From Roseiarcus sp963784805 (lineage in GTDB: Bacteria; Pseudomonadota; Alphaproteobacteria; Rhizobiales; Beijerinckiaceae): a DNA stretch of 64,000 bases. The stretch spans positions 248,001-312,000 of the forward strand of contig CAWASR010000019.1 of the NCBI GenBank assembly GCA_963784805.1, written 5' to 3'. Positions 1-7,557 of the stretch are shown piece by piece. The notes below the pieces were generated by a model. The model saw only the letters and a program-made list of their open reading frames with translations. It was not told the DNA's origin and did no database searches. The stretch's first letter is position 1, and every line of letters begins with the position of its first letter. The translations under genes and the position numbers were made by a program.

Positions 1-282
1 GGATTCCTCGGCCTGATCAAGCTCGCCCGCTCGATCGGCGCCCATCTGGCCATCACCGGCGGCATGGCGGTCGGCGACAGTCTGTTGCAGCAGATCGTCG
101 GCCATGGCGTCGCCTCGAAAATCTCCGCCCGCCTGGGCGAGGGCGTGCTGAACGGCATGCTGACCGCGCGGGTCGGCCTGTCGGCGCTCGCCGTCTGCCG
201 CCCCGCCCCGTTCGCGGTCGACCAGCCGCCCCGCGTTTCCGACGTCGCGCCGTTCCTGTTCAGCGGCGGGAAGGAGGAGTGA
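1..282 (+). CDS. UPF0283 / YcjF-like inner-membrane protein, C-terminal end (partial)
   Basis: The reading frame is open from the first base of the window, so only the last 93 codons are present. The C-terminus, with LNGMLTARVGLSAL followed by a CRPAPF motif, matches the end of the UPF0283 (TIGR01620, YcjF-like) family as I know it. These are inner-membrane proteins of unknown biochemical function, usually encoded after the YcjX-type P-loop NTPase, which would lie left of the window. The gly/ala-rich stretch with few charges fits a membrane-associated region. The ATG at 64 lies inside the gene and is not the start. Family identity is fairly sure; function is not known. Confidence 0.8.
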   Translation, partial: GFLGLIKLARSIGAHLAITGGMAVGDSLLQQIVGHGVASKISARLGEGVLNGMLTARVGLSALAVCRPAPFAVDQPPRVSDVAPFLFSGGKEE

Positions 283-505
283 GGATGGACGAGGAGGAGG
301 AGATCATCACCACCGGTGATCCTCGTAGGGATTGCTGAAAGCTCGCTTCTAGGTCACTCTCTGCTCTGGTCCTGTAAGATCCGTAAGACTTTGGCCTGGC
401 GACGCAGGCGCTGAGTGATTTCCTAAGCGCTCCCGGGCCTTCTGTGTTATTCTGCACACGCGCGATCGCGACGCTGATATCTACGTTCCTGGTTGGGCGG
501 CTGCA

Positions 506-1798
506 ATGCGAGCGAAATTCTGTCACGTCCTACGGGTCATTGCGCTTGTCATCTTGATTCCTTCAATCGCCCGTGCTCAGGGCGTCTGCGTCACCAGATT
601 TGACCGTTGCAATCTAAAGGGACCATTGCCCGTAGGCAGCGCTTGCTCATGCGTCGATCGGCTCGGCCATGTTGTTCAAGGCATCGTTAAACGCAATTCG
701 CCGCCGCCCGCTCCGCTCCCGGCGCCCCCCAAGCCAACGCAGGTCTACAAGCATTCCCACAAGCATCATCGCAAGCATTACCGCCCGTCGCCGACCGCTC
801 CGCTCCCGGCGCCCTCCATGCCAGCGCAAGCGTATCCGAATTCCCGCCCGTCGCCGCCAGCTCCACTCCCGGCGCCCTCCATGCCAGCGCAAGCGTACCC
901 GACTTCCCGCCCCTCGCCGCACGCTCCGCTCCCGGCGCCCTCCATGCCGGCGCAGGCGTACCCGCATTACCGCCCGTCGTCGACCGTTCCGCTCCCTGCG
1001 CCCTCCGTGCCAGTGCAAGCGTCCCCGACTTCCCGCCCCTCGCCGCACGCTCCGCTCCCGGCGCCCTCCATGCCAGCGCAAGCGCACCCGCAGGGAGGTG
1101 GTGGGGGCGGCGGCGGCGCTGGCGAACCTGGAGTTCCTATCGTAGATACAGCCTATGCTCCCCTTTACAATTCTGGTTCAGAAGCTTCGGGATATGGACT
1201 CTACTCGTACGTCATTCTGTTGGGTTTCGGCGATCGCGACCGCGCCCTTGTCAAGACGATCGTAGAGTCCACGCCTGGGGCGGAGGGACTTCCTTGGCCG
1301 CATGCGCAGATCAATTTACTTCTCTTTCCAACCAAACAAAGCGCCGCAACTCAATGCCTCCGGGCCTCAGTCGACGCCCGTTTAAACTGCGTTCAGAAGC
1401 AAATACTTGATATGTCAAACTATGATTATGACTCAGCGCGGACATTTCTCTATAAAACATGTATTAATCCAATAGAAGATATGAAGAGCTTTTGCGCCTC
1501 TGCATTCGGAAGAGGGCCGTTTTTATTCACCTACTCCCATCCTGCATCTAACTTAAGCAATATACCGCCTCCATTTTTGTTTGTCGATTTATCAACGGTT
1601 GAGGAAGGTGCATTTTCCGAATACCTTGATGCATATAAAAGTCAAGTCAAGCGCGAAGACATATCGGACGGAAGCAAAATAAATACTGTGCGATTGAAGA
1701 TATTATCCTTGATATTATCAGGCGCTGGAGTTCTGAATCCAGTCGAAAAGGCGCTTGCGGACATCTTGCATGTCTCCGGTCAGGGTGTTGGCAAATGA
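506..1798 (+). CDS. Secreted proline-rich tandem-repeat protein, unknown function
   Basis: 430 residues. Residues 1-24 form a signal peptide (basic start, hydrophobic core, cleavage near ARAQG). A short Cys-rich segment (about 27-50) follows, then five repeats of 21 residues with the core PLPAPSMPAQA (DNA 782-1096, 63-bp units, with a degenerate unit before them). A run of eight glycines then leads to a C-terminal domain of about 230 residues that I do not recognise. The C-terminal part (about 1390-1770) is clearly more AT-rich than its neighbours, which suggests acquired DNA. The Pro/Ala repeat looks like a wall-spanning or periplasm-spanning stalk. The stop codon overlaps the next start (ATGA), so the two genes are translationally coupled. 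The coding call is strong; the function is unknown. Confidence 0.75.
   Translation: MRAKFCHVLRVIALVILIPSIARAQGVCVTRFDRCNLKGPLPVGSACSCVDRLGHVVQGIVKRNSPPPAPLPAPPKPTQVYKHSHKHHRKHYRPSPTAPLPAPSMPAQAYPNSRPSPPAPLPAPSMPAQAYPTSRPSPHAPLPAPSMPAQAYPHYRPSSTVPLPAPSVPVQASPTSRPSPHAPLPAPSMPAQAHPQGGGGGGGGAGEPGVPIVDTAYAPLYNSGSEASGYGLYSYVILLGFGDRDRALVKTIVESTPGAEGLPWPHAQINLLLFPTKQSAATQCLRASVDARLNCVQKQILDMSNYDYDSARTFLYKTCINPIEDMKSFCASAFGRGPFLFTYSHPASNLSNIPPPFLFVDLSTVEEGAFSEYLDAYKSQVKREDISDGSKINTVRLKILSLILSGAGVLNPVEKALADILHVSGQGVGK
782..1096 (+). repeat. Five 63-bp tandem repeats inside the proline-rich gene
   Basis: Five consecutive 63-bp units, each encoding RPSPxAPLPAPSMPAQAYPxx with a few substitutions. The period is an exact multiple of three, so copy-number change keeps the frame. 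A degenerate unit lies just upstream (about 700-735). Confidence 0.85.
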
Positions 1799-1986
1799 CA
1801 AATACGGCTATTGCATTTGCTATCACGCTAGCGATAGCGGTTGTTTATGGAGTAATTTTCAAGGCAATCTATCCATTGGTAAAAATTGATACCGGCTTGG
1901 CTCTTGGATTTGCTCTGGCGGGTATTCTGACCTACCTCTTACTGAGAGCGGTACTACAGCGATTGAAGGGCAGCCGGAGCACTTAA
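1795..1986 (+). CDS. Small two-helix membrane protein
   Basis: 63 residues, starting at an ATG that overlaps the stop of the proline-rich protein gene (ATGA at 1795-1798). Two hydrophobic segments (about residues 5-25 and 33-52) are separated by a short loop with a Lys and an Asp, and the C-terminus is basic. It is probably an inner-membrane protein made together with the secreted upstream protein, perhaps as a partner or immunity-like protein, but nothing in the sequence proves this. AT content is higher than in neighbouring genes, as in the upstream gene. Confidence 0.6.
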   Translation: MTNTAIAFAITLAIAVVYGVIFKAIYPLVKIDTGLALGFALAGILTYLLLRAVLQRLKGSRST

Positions 1987-2076
1987 GTGTGATCCCCTGC
2001 CAAGACTTATCGTCCTCTGTCACGGAGTGAGGTCCGTCGGGCCATCCGTGCGCTACAGATCCCCTGTGGATGAGCG

Positions 2077-2265
2077 GTGAATAAACTGTGGAAAGACTGT
2101 CGAAAGAAAATCTTCAACTACGGAAAAGAGTTTACCGATGGCGCCGAAGAAGGCCTCCGAAAGTCCTTTAGAAAGACCGGCAAAGGTGTCGGCCCAGCTG
2201 TCGTCAAGACGCTAGAGAGATTGTTGTACTTGGTTGCGGGAGCCTGGTGCTTGCGTATTTCCTGA
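2077..2265 (+). CDS. Possible small basic protein (weak call)
   Basis: A GTG-initiated frame of 62 residues, rich in Lys and Arg in its first half (about residues 3-45), with a short hydrophobic tail. No Shine-Dalgarno sequence is obvious. It lies between the accessory islet and the DUF2277 gene and shows the same lower GC as the islet. It could be a real small protein, the 5' part of a decayed gene, or chance. Confidence 0.25.
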   Translation: MNKLWKDCRKKIFNYGKEFTDGAEEGLRKSFRKTGKGVGPAVVKTLERLLYLVAGAWCLRIS

Positions 2266-2361
2266 AAGCTCACTACCAACGGATGTCCTTTTGGCTCGAA
2301 CAGCGACCGGCTTTCTGGAAATGAACCCGGCTTCGTCGCGCGCCAATCGCAGGAGATCCTC

Positions 2362-2628
2362 ATGTGCCGCAACATCCGTCCGCTGTTCAACTTCGAGCCG
2401 CCGGCCAGCGATGCGGAAATCCGCGCTTCGGCGCTTCAGTTCGTGCGCAAGGTGAGCGGCTTCTCCCGGCCATCGAAGGCCAATGAGGAAGCGTTCGAAC
2501 GCGCGGTCGACGAGGTCTCCGAGGCGGCGCGCAAGTTGATCTCCTCGCTCCGAAGCGCCGCCCCGCCGCGCGACCGGGAGACGGAAGCGCAAAAGGCGCG
2601 CGGGCGGTCGCGGCTGCGATTTGCCTGA
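2362..2628 (+). CDS. DUF2277 family protein
   Basis: 88 residues. The N-terminus MCRNIRPLFNFEPPA and the segment with ALQFVRKVSGF and RPSKANEEAFERAVDEV are hallmarks of DUF2277, a small cytoplasmic family of unknown function common in proteobacteria and actinobacteria. The Cys at position 2, inside MCRNI, is a constant feature of the family. The protein is complete at the usual length. It is monocistronic, with a short palindromic GC-rich stretch just after the stop (around 2632-2665). Confidence 0.85.
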   Translation: MCRNIRPLFNFEPPASDAEIRASALQFVRKVSGFSRPSKANEEAFERAVDEVSEAARKLISSLRSAAPPRDRETEAQKARGRSRLRFA

Positions 2629-2749
2629 CGTTACGACCCCGCCCTTCGGGTGAGATGCGTCAATTGAGGGACGGGGCGCGGCGCGAGCGACCCGCCGGAT
2701 TCCCGGGCGGCCGGGGGCAGGAGGCGGGGAGCGGCGTTTTTCTAAAATC

Positions 2750-3100
2750 ACTTTTCCGCGACAATCTCTTTGAGAAAATCAGAAGCCATGTTATGGTCCT
2801 CCTGGTCGCTGGATCGAGGCGCGCCTGGTGAAAAATGGCGCCAGCCCTCGCGGAGCTTAAAGAACGGTTTCGGGAGCCTTGGGAGGACGAAGGAACGAGC
2901 GAGGGACATTAATGGGCGACAAGCGGCGGAGAAAAATTTTCATTTGGATTCGCGCGTAAGCCCTTGAAAAGTCCAGATTCGTGGAAAGAAAAGGCTTTCG
3001 TTTCCTTCCCTTTTCCTTTCGCTGGCTTCCCTTTCGTTTTCTTTTGCTTCCGCTTTTGTTTTCGCTGGCTTCCCCCTGATTTTCGAAGCCTTCCCTCGCG
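2750..3100 (+). repeat. Composite intergenic repeat, copy 1
   Basis: This 350-bp non-coding stretch has three parts, each found again elsewhere in the window. (a) A promoter-like block at 2768-2797 differs from copy 2 (16244-16273) at one base in 30. (b) A middle segment at 2831-2907 is clearly similar to 16626-16701. (c) An AT-rich core at about 2932-2986 is followed by a pyrimidine-rich tract at 2992-3093 made of TTTCC/GGCTTCC-like words. Core and tract are shared in layout with copies 3 and 4 but absent from copy 2. ORFs across it are low-complexity Lys/Arg or Phe/Pro frames, so I treat it as non-coding. Confidence 0.7.
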
Positions 3101-3188
3101 GCGGGCGGCGGGCCTTCCTGCTTTCCGTGCCGAGCGCAGCTCCGGGCGACGGCGGGCGTGGGCAACGCGCTCGAACCGGCCGTTCGAT

Positions 3189-4199
3189 TCAGCCGACGCC
3201 GAGCGCGGAATTGATCGCGGCGAATTCCGCCTTCGCCGCCTCCAGGTCGAAGTCCTTCGGCGGCGCGATCGCGGCCAGGGCGGCCTCGGCCCGCAGCAAC
3301 GCCGGTCCCGAAAGCGCGGGCGTCGCCGAGGCCACGGCGCGCGCCTGGTCGAGATCGCCATTGCAGTGGAGAACGATGTCGAGGCCGGCCGCGATGATCG
3401 CCTCCGCACGCTCCTCATAGCGACCGCCCAAAGCCTTCATCGATACGTCGTCGCTCATGATCAGGCCGCTAAAGCCGATTTCGCCGCGCATGACGTCCTC
3501 GACCACGATCGGCGAGGTGGTCGCCGGGCGCGCGGGATCGATCGCGCTATAGACGACATGCGCGCTCATCGCCATCGGCAGATCCTTGAGCTTGGCGAAG
3601 GGGGCGAAATCGCGCCTGAGCTCCTCGCGCGACGCGCGAACCACCGGCAGCTCATGATGGCTGTCCGCCCGCGCCCGGCCATGGCCGGGCATATGCTTGA
3701 TGACGGGAGCGACGCCGCCGGCGAGAAGTCCATCGGCGAAAGCCCTGCCCATCGCAACCACGCGCTCCGGCCGGCGCGAGAAGACCCGGGCGGCGATGAA
3801 ATCGTGGGTCTCGGGCTCGGCGACGTCGAGCACCGGCGCGCAATCGACAGTGATCCCCGCTTCCCTGAGATCATGGGCGATCAGGCGAGCGATGATGCGC
3901 GCCGCGGCCTCGGCGCGCGAAGCTTCAAAGTTTTTTTCCAGCAGGCCAACGGCCGGATAGGCCGGCCAGCGAGGCGGCGCCAGGCGCTGAACCCGGCCGC
4001 CTTCCTGATCGACGAGCACCGGCGCGTCCGCCCGGCCGACGCATTCGCGGAACTTTTCGGTCAGATCGCGCAGCTGATCGCGATCGCCGACATTGCGCCT
4101 GAACAAGATCAGACCCCACGGGTCGCTTTCGCGCAGAAAATCCTGTTCCTCGGCGCTGAGCGCAAGGCTCGCGCAGCCGCAGATGAACGCCCTCGGCAT
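3189..4199 (-). CDS. nagZ: Beta-N-acetylhexosaminidase NagZ (glycoside hydrolase family 3)
   Basis: 336 residues, normal for NagZ. The enzyme removes N-acetylglucosamine from anhydromuropeptides in cytoplasmic peptidoglycan recycling. The family signature KHMPGHG lies at residues 168-174. The catalytic loop Asp-Ser-His is at 179-181, and the nucleophile motif SDDVSM is at about 249-254. There is no signal peptide, as expected for a cytoplasmic enzyme. The start has a GGAG Shine-Dalgarno 8 nt upstream. It is the last gene of the run dgt > argS > SPOR protein > nagZ, 48 bp after the SPOR gene. SPOR-nagZ adjacency is a common alphaproteobacterial arrangement that links septal peptidoglycan remodelling to recycling. 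Confidence 0.95.
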   Translation of the reverse strand: MPRAFICGCASLALSAEEQDFLRESDPWGLILFRRNVGDRDQLRDLTEKFRECVGRADAPVLVDQEGGRVQRLAPPRWPAYPAVGLLEKNFEASRAEAAARIIARLIAHDLREAGITVDCAPVLDVAEPETHDFIAARVFSRRPERVVAMGRAFADGLLAGGVAPVIKHMPGHGRARADSHHELPVVRASREELRRDFAPFAKLKDLPMAMSAHVVYSAIDPARPATTSPIVVEDVMRGEIGFSGLIMSDDVSMKALGGRYEERAEAIIAAGLDIVLHCNGDLDQARAVASATPALSGPALLRAEAALAAIAPPKDFDLEAAKAEFAAINSALGVG

Positions 4200-4247
4200 T
4201 GGATTCTCCGGAAAAAGGCTCCCGCCCAGGGCGGCGACGACGCTCCC

Positions 4248-5684
4248 CTACTTGGCGATAAAACAGTCGCCGCCGTCGCCCTTCACCCGCGCGCACAACG
4301 CGGCCGCATCGGCCTTGGACAGGCCGACGACGCGCAAGCGATAAATGGTCTCGTGCTTGACGACGGCCTTGTGCACTCCGATCGTCACGCCGCTGAGCGC
4401 GGATGCGTATTTGGCGTTGATGCGCGCGAGTTCCCTCTTGGCTTCCGCCTCAGATCTTGGCGCGCCGAGCTGAACCGCCCAGCCGCCCGATGTGGTGGCG
4501 GAGGTCGGGTCGACCGGTTGCCGGGCGGACGCGGCCGGCGGTTCGGCTTCGGCTCGCTCGCTCTTCGTCGTCTTCGCCGACGCCCCGAGTTGAAGGGGCT
4601 GGTTCGTCTCCCCCGCGGCGCCGGGCGCTGTCGTGTCGGTCTTGGCGACTACGACCCGGGCGGAGGACTTGCTTGAAAGCTTGGTCGGCAAATCGAGTTT
4701 CGGCGTCGACGACTGCGCGGCGCCGACTGGGGCGTCCGGCGCCCGCTCGGCTGACGGCTTCGGCGCATCGCCCTCATGCGACGATTCGCCTGAAGCCGCC
4801 GCATCAGTGGGGACCGGAGTCGCGATCGGCGTCCCGTCGGGTCGCAGCGAAACGGTCCGGACCGGCTTGGGATCCGGAAACTGCAACGCCATCGGCGGAG
4901 GCGGAGTGACTGGCGGCGCCACGAACGGCGTGTTCACAGTCGCCGCGACCGGCGTTGCGCTTGCCATAGCGGAGGGCGCCGCCTGGGTCGCGCCAGCATC
5001 CGCGGGCGCGTTCGCCTTCGACGCGGGAGCGTTCGCGAGCGACGCTTGCGCATTCAAGTCGACCGGCTGCTCTTCGGTATTCACAACCTTGACACCCGCC
5101 ACCTGGGTGCTGTCTCTCAACAACGAGGCGTACGCGTCGTTCGACGGCGCAACGGTCTGGTCGCTCGGCGGCTGCACCTTGGTCGGGCCTTTTGCGGCGG
5201 CGATGAATGGCGGCGCCTTCGGCAGGCCGGGCACGCCGCCCCTGAAAGCAAAAACCCCGCCGATCATGGCGACTCCGGCCAGGGCGAGCGCCGAAGTCTT
5301 GAGCTTCCAGCCTGCCCGAGCGCCCACCGGCTTCGCGGCGGCCGGGTTTGGTTCTTGCCCGTGATCGCTGAAGGCGTCGTCGTCCCGCAGGGCCTCGGCG
5401 CTGGCGGCCGCGGTGTCGATTTGTTCGACGTGCGCTTCATCGATCGACGAGCGCAACGGCGCCATTTCGAGCGGTTCCGCAGATTCCCCAGCGGCCCGTA
5501 CGGACCCTGAAACGACCCGGGCGGACGGCGAACTCATGGACGCCGGTCTCGATGATTCGACAAGCCGCTCCAATTCGGACAACGGGTCCTCGACGCCTGT
5601 CTGCTGCGTGCCGGCGGCGCGCAATCGACGCTCGAATTCCTCAAGATTGATTTCTGCGGTCGCTCGTGATCCGGAAGCGTTCAT
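4248..5684 (-). CDS. SPOR-domain membrane protein
   Basis: 478 residues. A charged cytoplasmic N-terminal part (1 to about 125) is followed by one transmembrane helix (about 128-150, with the sequence ALALAGVAMIGGVFAF). A long low-complexity Ala/Pro/Thr-rich periplasmic linker leads to a C-terminal SPOR domain (about 400-478: WAVQLGAPRSEAEA... YRLRVVGLSKADAAALC). SPOR domains bind denuded glycan strands at division septa, so this is probably a divisome-associated protein of the FtsN-like topology. The start follows a GAGGA Shine-Dalgarno. It lies between argS (68 bp) and nagZ (48 bp) in the same orientation. Confidence 0.9.
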   Translation of the reverse strand: MNASGSRATAEINLEEFERRLRAAGTQQTGVEDPLSELERLVESSRPASMSSPSARVVSGSVRAAGESAEPLEMAPLRSSIDEAHVEQIDTAAASAEALRDDDAFSDHGQEPNPAAAKPVGARAGWKLKTSALALAGVAMIGGVFAFRGGVPGLPKAPPFIAAAKGPTKVQPPSDQTVAPSNDAYASLLRDSTQVAGVKVVNTEEQPVDLNAQASLANAPASKANAPADAGATQAAPSAMASATPVAATVNTPFVAPPVTPPPPMALQFPDPKPVRTVSLRPDGTPIATPVPTDAAASGESSHEGDAPKPSAERAPDAPVGAAQSSTPKLDLPTKLSSKSSARVVVAKTDTTAPGAAGETNQPLQLGASAKTTKSERAEAEPPAASARQPVDPTSATTSGGWAVQLGAPRSEAEAKRELARINAKYASALSGVTIGVHKAVVKHETIYRLRVVGLSKADAAALCARVKGDGGDCFIAK

Positions 5685-5752
5685 TACTATCCTCGTCGAT
5701 CGCGAATTTCGCCTAAGGCGCGCCTCATGCGCGCCACTTTAAAGACCTCGCG

Positions 5753-7528
5753 CTAACGCATCTCCTCGGGGGCGCTAACCCCTAAAATTGACAATGCGGA
5801 GGCCAAAACAAGGCTGACCGCGGTGACCAAACACAATCTCGCATACGTCAGACTTCGATTGATTTCGTTAATGAAGCGCAAATCACGCGAATCTTTTCCG
5901 CGATTCCAGTGCGCGTGGAATCGCGTGGCGAGATCGTGAGCGAAGAACGCTATTCGATGCGGCTCGTGAGCGTCTGCCGCGTGCAGGACTGATCGCGGGT
6001 ATTGCGCGAGCGCGCGCATCAATTGGCGTTCGCCGTCGTCAGTCAACAATGAGACGTCGGCCTCGGCGAGCGCCGCCGGAGCGAGATCGAAATCGGGAAA
6101 GGCGGCCTTCCCCAGCCGAAGAACGCTATGCGCCCGGGCATGGGCGTATTGGACATAGAAGACCGGATTGTCCTGGCTCTGCTCGATCACCTTCGCCAGG
6201 TCGAAGTCGAGCGGAGCGTCATTCTTGCGCGTCAGCATGATGAACCGAACGGCATCCGCCCCGACTTCATCCACGACTTCCCGAAGCGTCACGAAGTCAC
6301 CGGAACGTTTGGACATTTTGACCGGCGCTCCGTCGCGCATCAGGCGAACGAGTTGGCATAGGCGCACGTCGAGCGCGGCCTTGCCCTCCGAGAGCGCCCT
6401 GACCGCGGCCTGCATGCGCTTGACATAGCCGCCGTGGTCGGCGCCCCACACGTCGACGAGCGCCATAAAGCCACGATCGATCTTGGTCTTGTGGTAGGCG
6501 ATGTCGCTTGCGAAATAAGTGTAGCTTCCGTCCGACTTGATCAATGGACGGTCGACGTCGTCGCCGAACAGGCTCGAGCGAAACAGCGTCTGCTCCCGGT
6601 CCTCCCAGTCATCGGAAGGCGCGCCCTTGGGCGGGGAAAGACGCCCCTGATACACGAGGCCCTTCGCCTTGAGCCACTCGATCGCCTCGCGGACCTTGTC
6701 CACACCGCCGTCGGCGCCGGTCAGCGCCCGTTCCGAGACGAACGCCTGATGGGTGACGTTGAGGGCTGCAAGATCGTCGCGGATCATCGCCATCATCGCA
6801 TCGGTCGCGCGTTTGCGCACGAGCGGCAGCCACTCGGCCTCGGATTTGGCCGTCAGCGCCGGTCCGAACTCGCCCGCAAGCGCCTCGCCCACGGCCCTGA
6901 GATAGTCGCCCGGGTAAAGGCCCTCGGGGATCGGACCGATCACTTCGCCCAGCGCCTCGCAGTAGCGCAGGTAAGCCGAGCGTGCCAGCACGTCGATCTG
7001 TGCGCCGGCGTCATTGACATAATACTCGCGCGTCGCCTCGCGGCCCGCAAATATCAACAGGCTCGCCAGAGCGTCGCCGAAGACGGCGCCGCGCGCGTGA
7101 CCGACATGCATTGGTCCGGTCGGGTTGGCGCTGACATATTCGACGTTCACGGGTCCGCTCGCGCCGGCTTCGCCAGCGCCGAATTTGGCGCCCTGAGTTA
7201 TAATGATCTTTAGAACACGCTCGTAAACATTTGGCTGCAAGACGATATTTATAAATCCTGGTCCTGCGACTTCGGCTTTGAGAACGTCGGGCTCCCGCTC
7301 CAGGTCGGCGGCGAGGCTCCAAGCAAGCGCACGGGGGCTGGAGCCCGCCTCTTTGGCCTCGCCCGCATACACCATGGCCGCATTGGTCGACAGATCCCCA
7401 TGCGCCGCCTCGCGCGGCGGCTCGACCACGAAGCGGCTGAGGTCGAGATCGCGAGGAAGCTCGCCCGCCGCGATGCGCTTTTCGATCGACGCAGCAATGC
7501 GTGACTGGAAATCCGCAAAAACGTTCAT
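5753..7528 (-). CDS. argS: Arginyl-tRNA synthetase
   Basis: Class I aminoacyl-tRNA synthetase that charges tRNA-Arg. With the ATG at 7528 it has 591 residues. An in-frame TTG at 7540 would add four residues, but the ATG has a GCGGA-like Shine-Dalgarno in that very segment. The HIGH signature appears as HVGH (about residues 141-144), preceded by VEYVSANPTGP. The KMSKS loop appears as KMSKRSGDFV. The C-terminal DALR anticodon-binding domain ends with RLCLVTAVSLVLASAL followed by GV. It is second in the dgt-argS-SPOR-nagZ run, 29 bp after dgt. Confidence 0.97.
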   Translation of the reverse strand: MNVFADFQSRIAASIEKRIAAGELPRDLDLSRFVVEPPREAAHGDLSTNAAMVYAGEAKEAGSSPRALAWSLAADLEREPDVLKAEVAGPGFINIVLQPNVYERVLKIIITQGAKFGAGEAGASGPVNVEYVSANPTGPMHVGHARGAVFGDALASLLIFAGREATREYYVNDAGAQIDVLARSAYLRYCEALGEVIGPIPEGLYPGDYLRAVGEALAGEFGPALTAKSEAEWLPLVRKRATDAMMAMIRDDLAALNVTHQAFVSERALTGADGGVDKVREAIEWLKAKGLVYQGRLSPPKGAPSDDWEDREQTLFRSSLFGDDVDRPLIKSDGSYTYFASDIAYHKTKIDRGFMALVDVWGADHGGYVKRMQAAVRALSEGKAALDVRLCQLVRLMRDGAPVKMSKRSGDFVTLREVVDEVGADAVRFIMLTRKNDAPLDFDLAKVIEQSQDNPVFYVQYAHARAHSVLRLGKAAFPDFDLAPAALAEADVSLLTDDGERQLMRALAQYPRSVLHAADAHEPHRIAFFAHDLATRFHAHWNRGKDSRDLRFINEINRSLTYARLCLVTAVSLVLASALSILGVSAPEEMR

Positions 7529-7557
7529 TATTTCCGCCAACTCGAAGAGTTGCGCGT

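Noticed and set aside
647..1145. Arg-rich open frames on both strands over the Pro-rich repeats
   Set aside because: They are frame shadows of the tandem repeat (a 63-bp unit is open in several frames); only the frame with signal peptide and a sensible composition is kept.
2964..4676. A 570-codon plus-strand open frame over nagZ
   Set aside because: Antisense to nagZ and the SPOR gene; starts in the pyrimidine tract of the composite repeat; translation is Arg/Ala-rich with no family.
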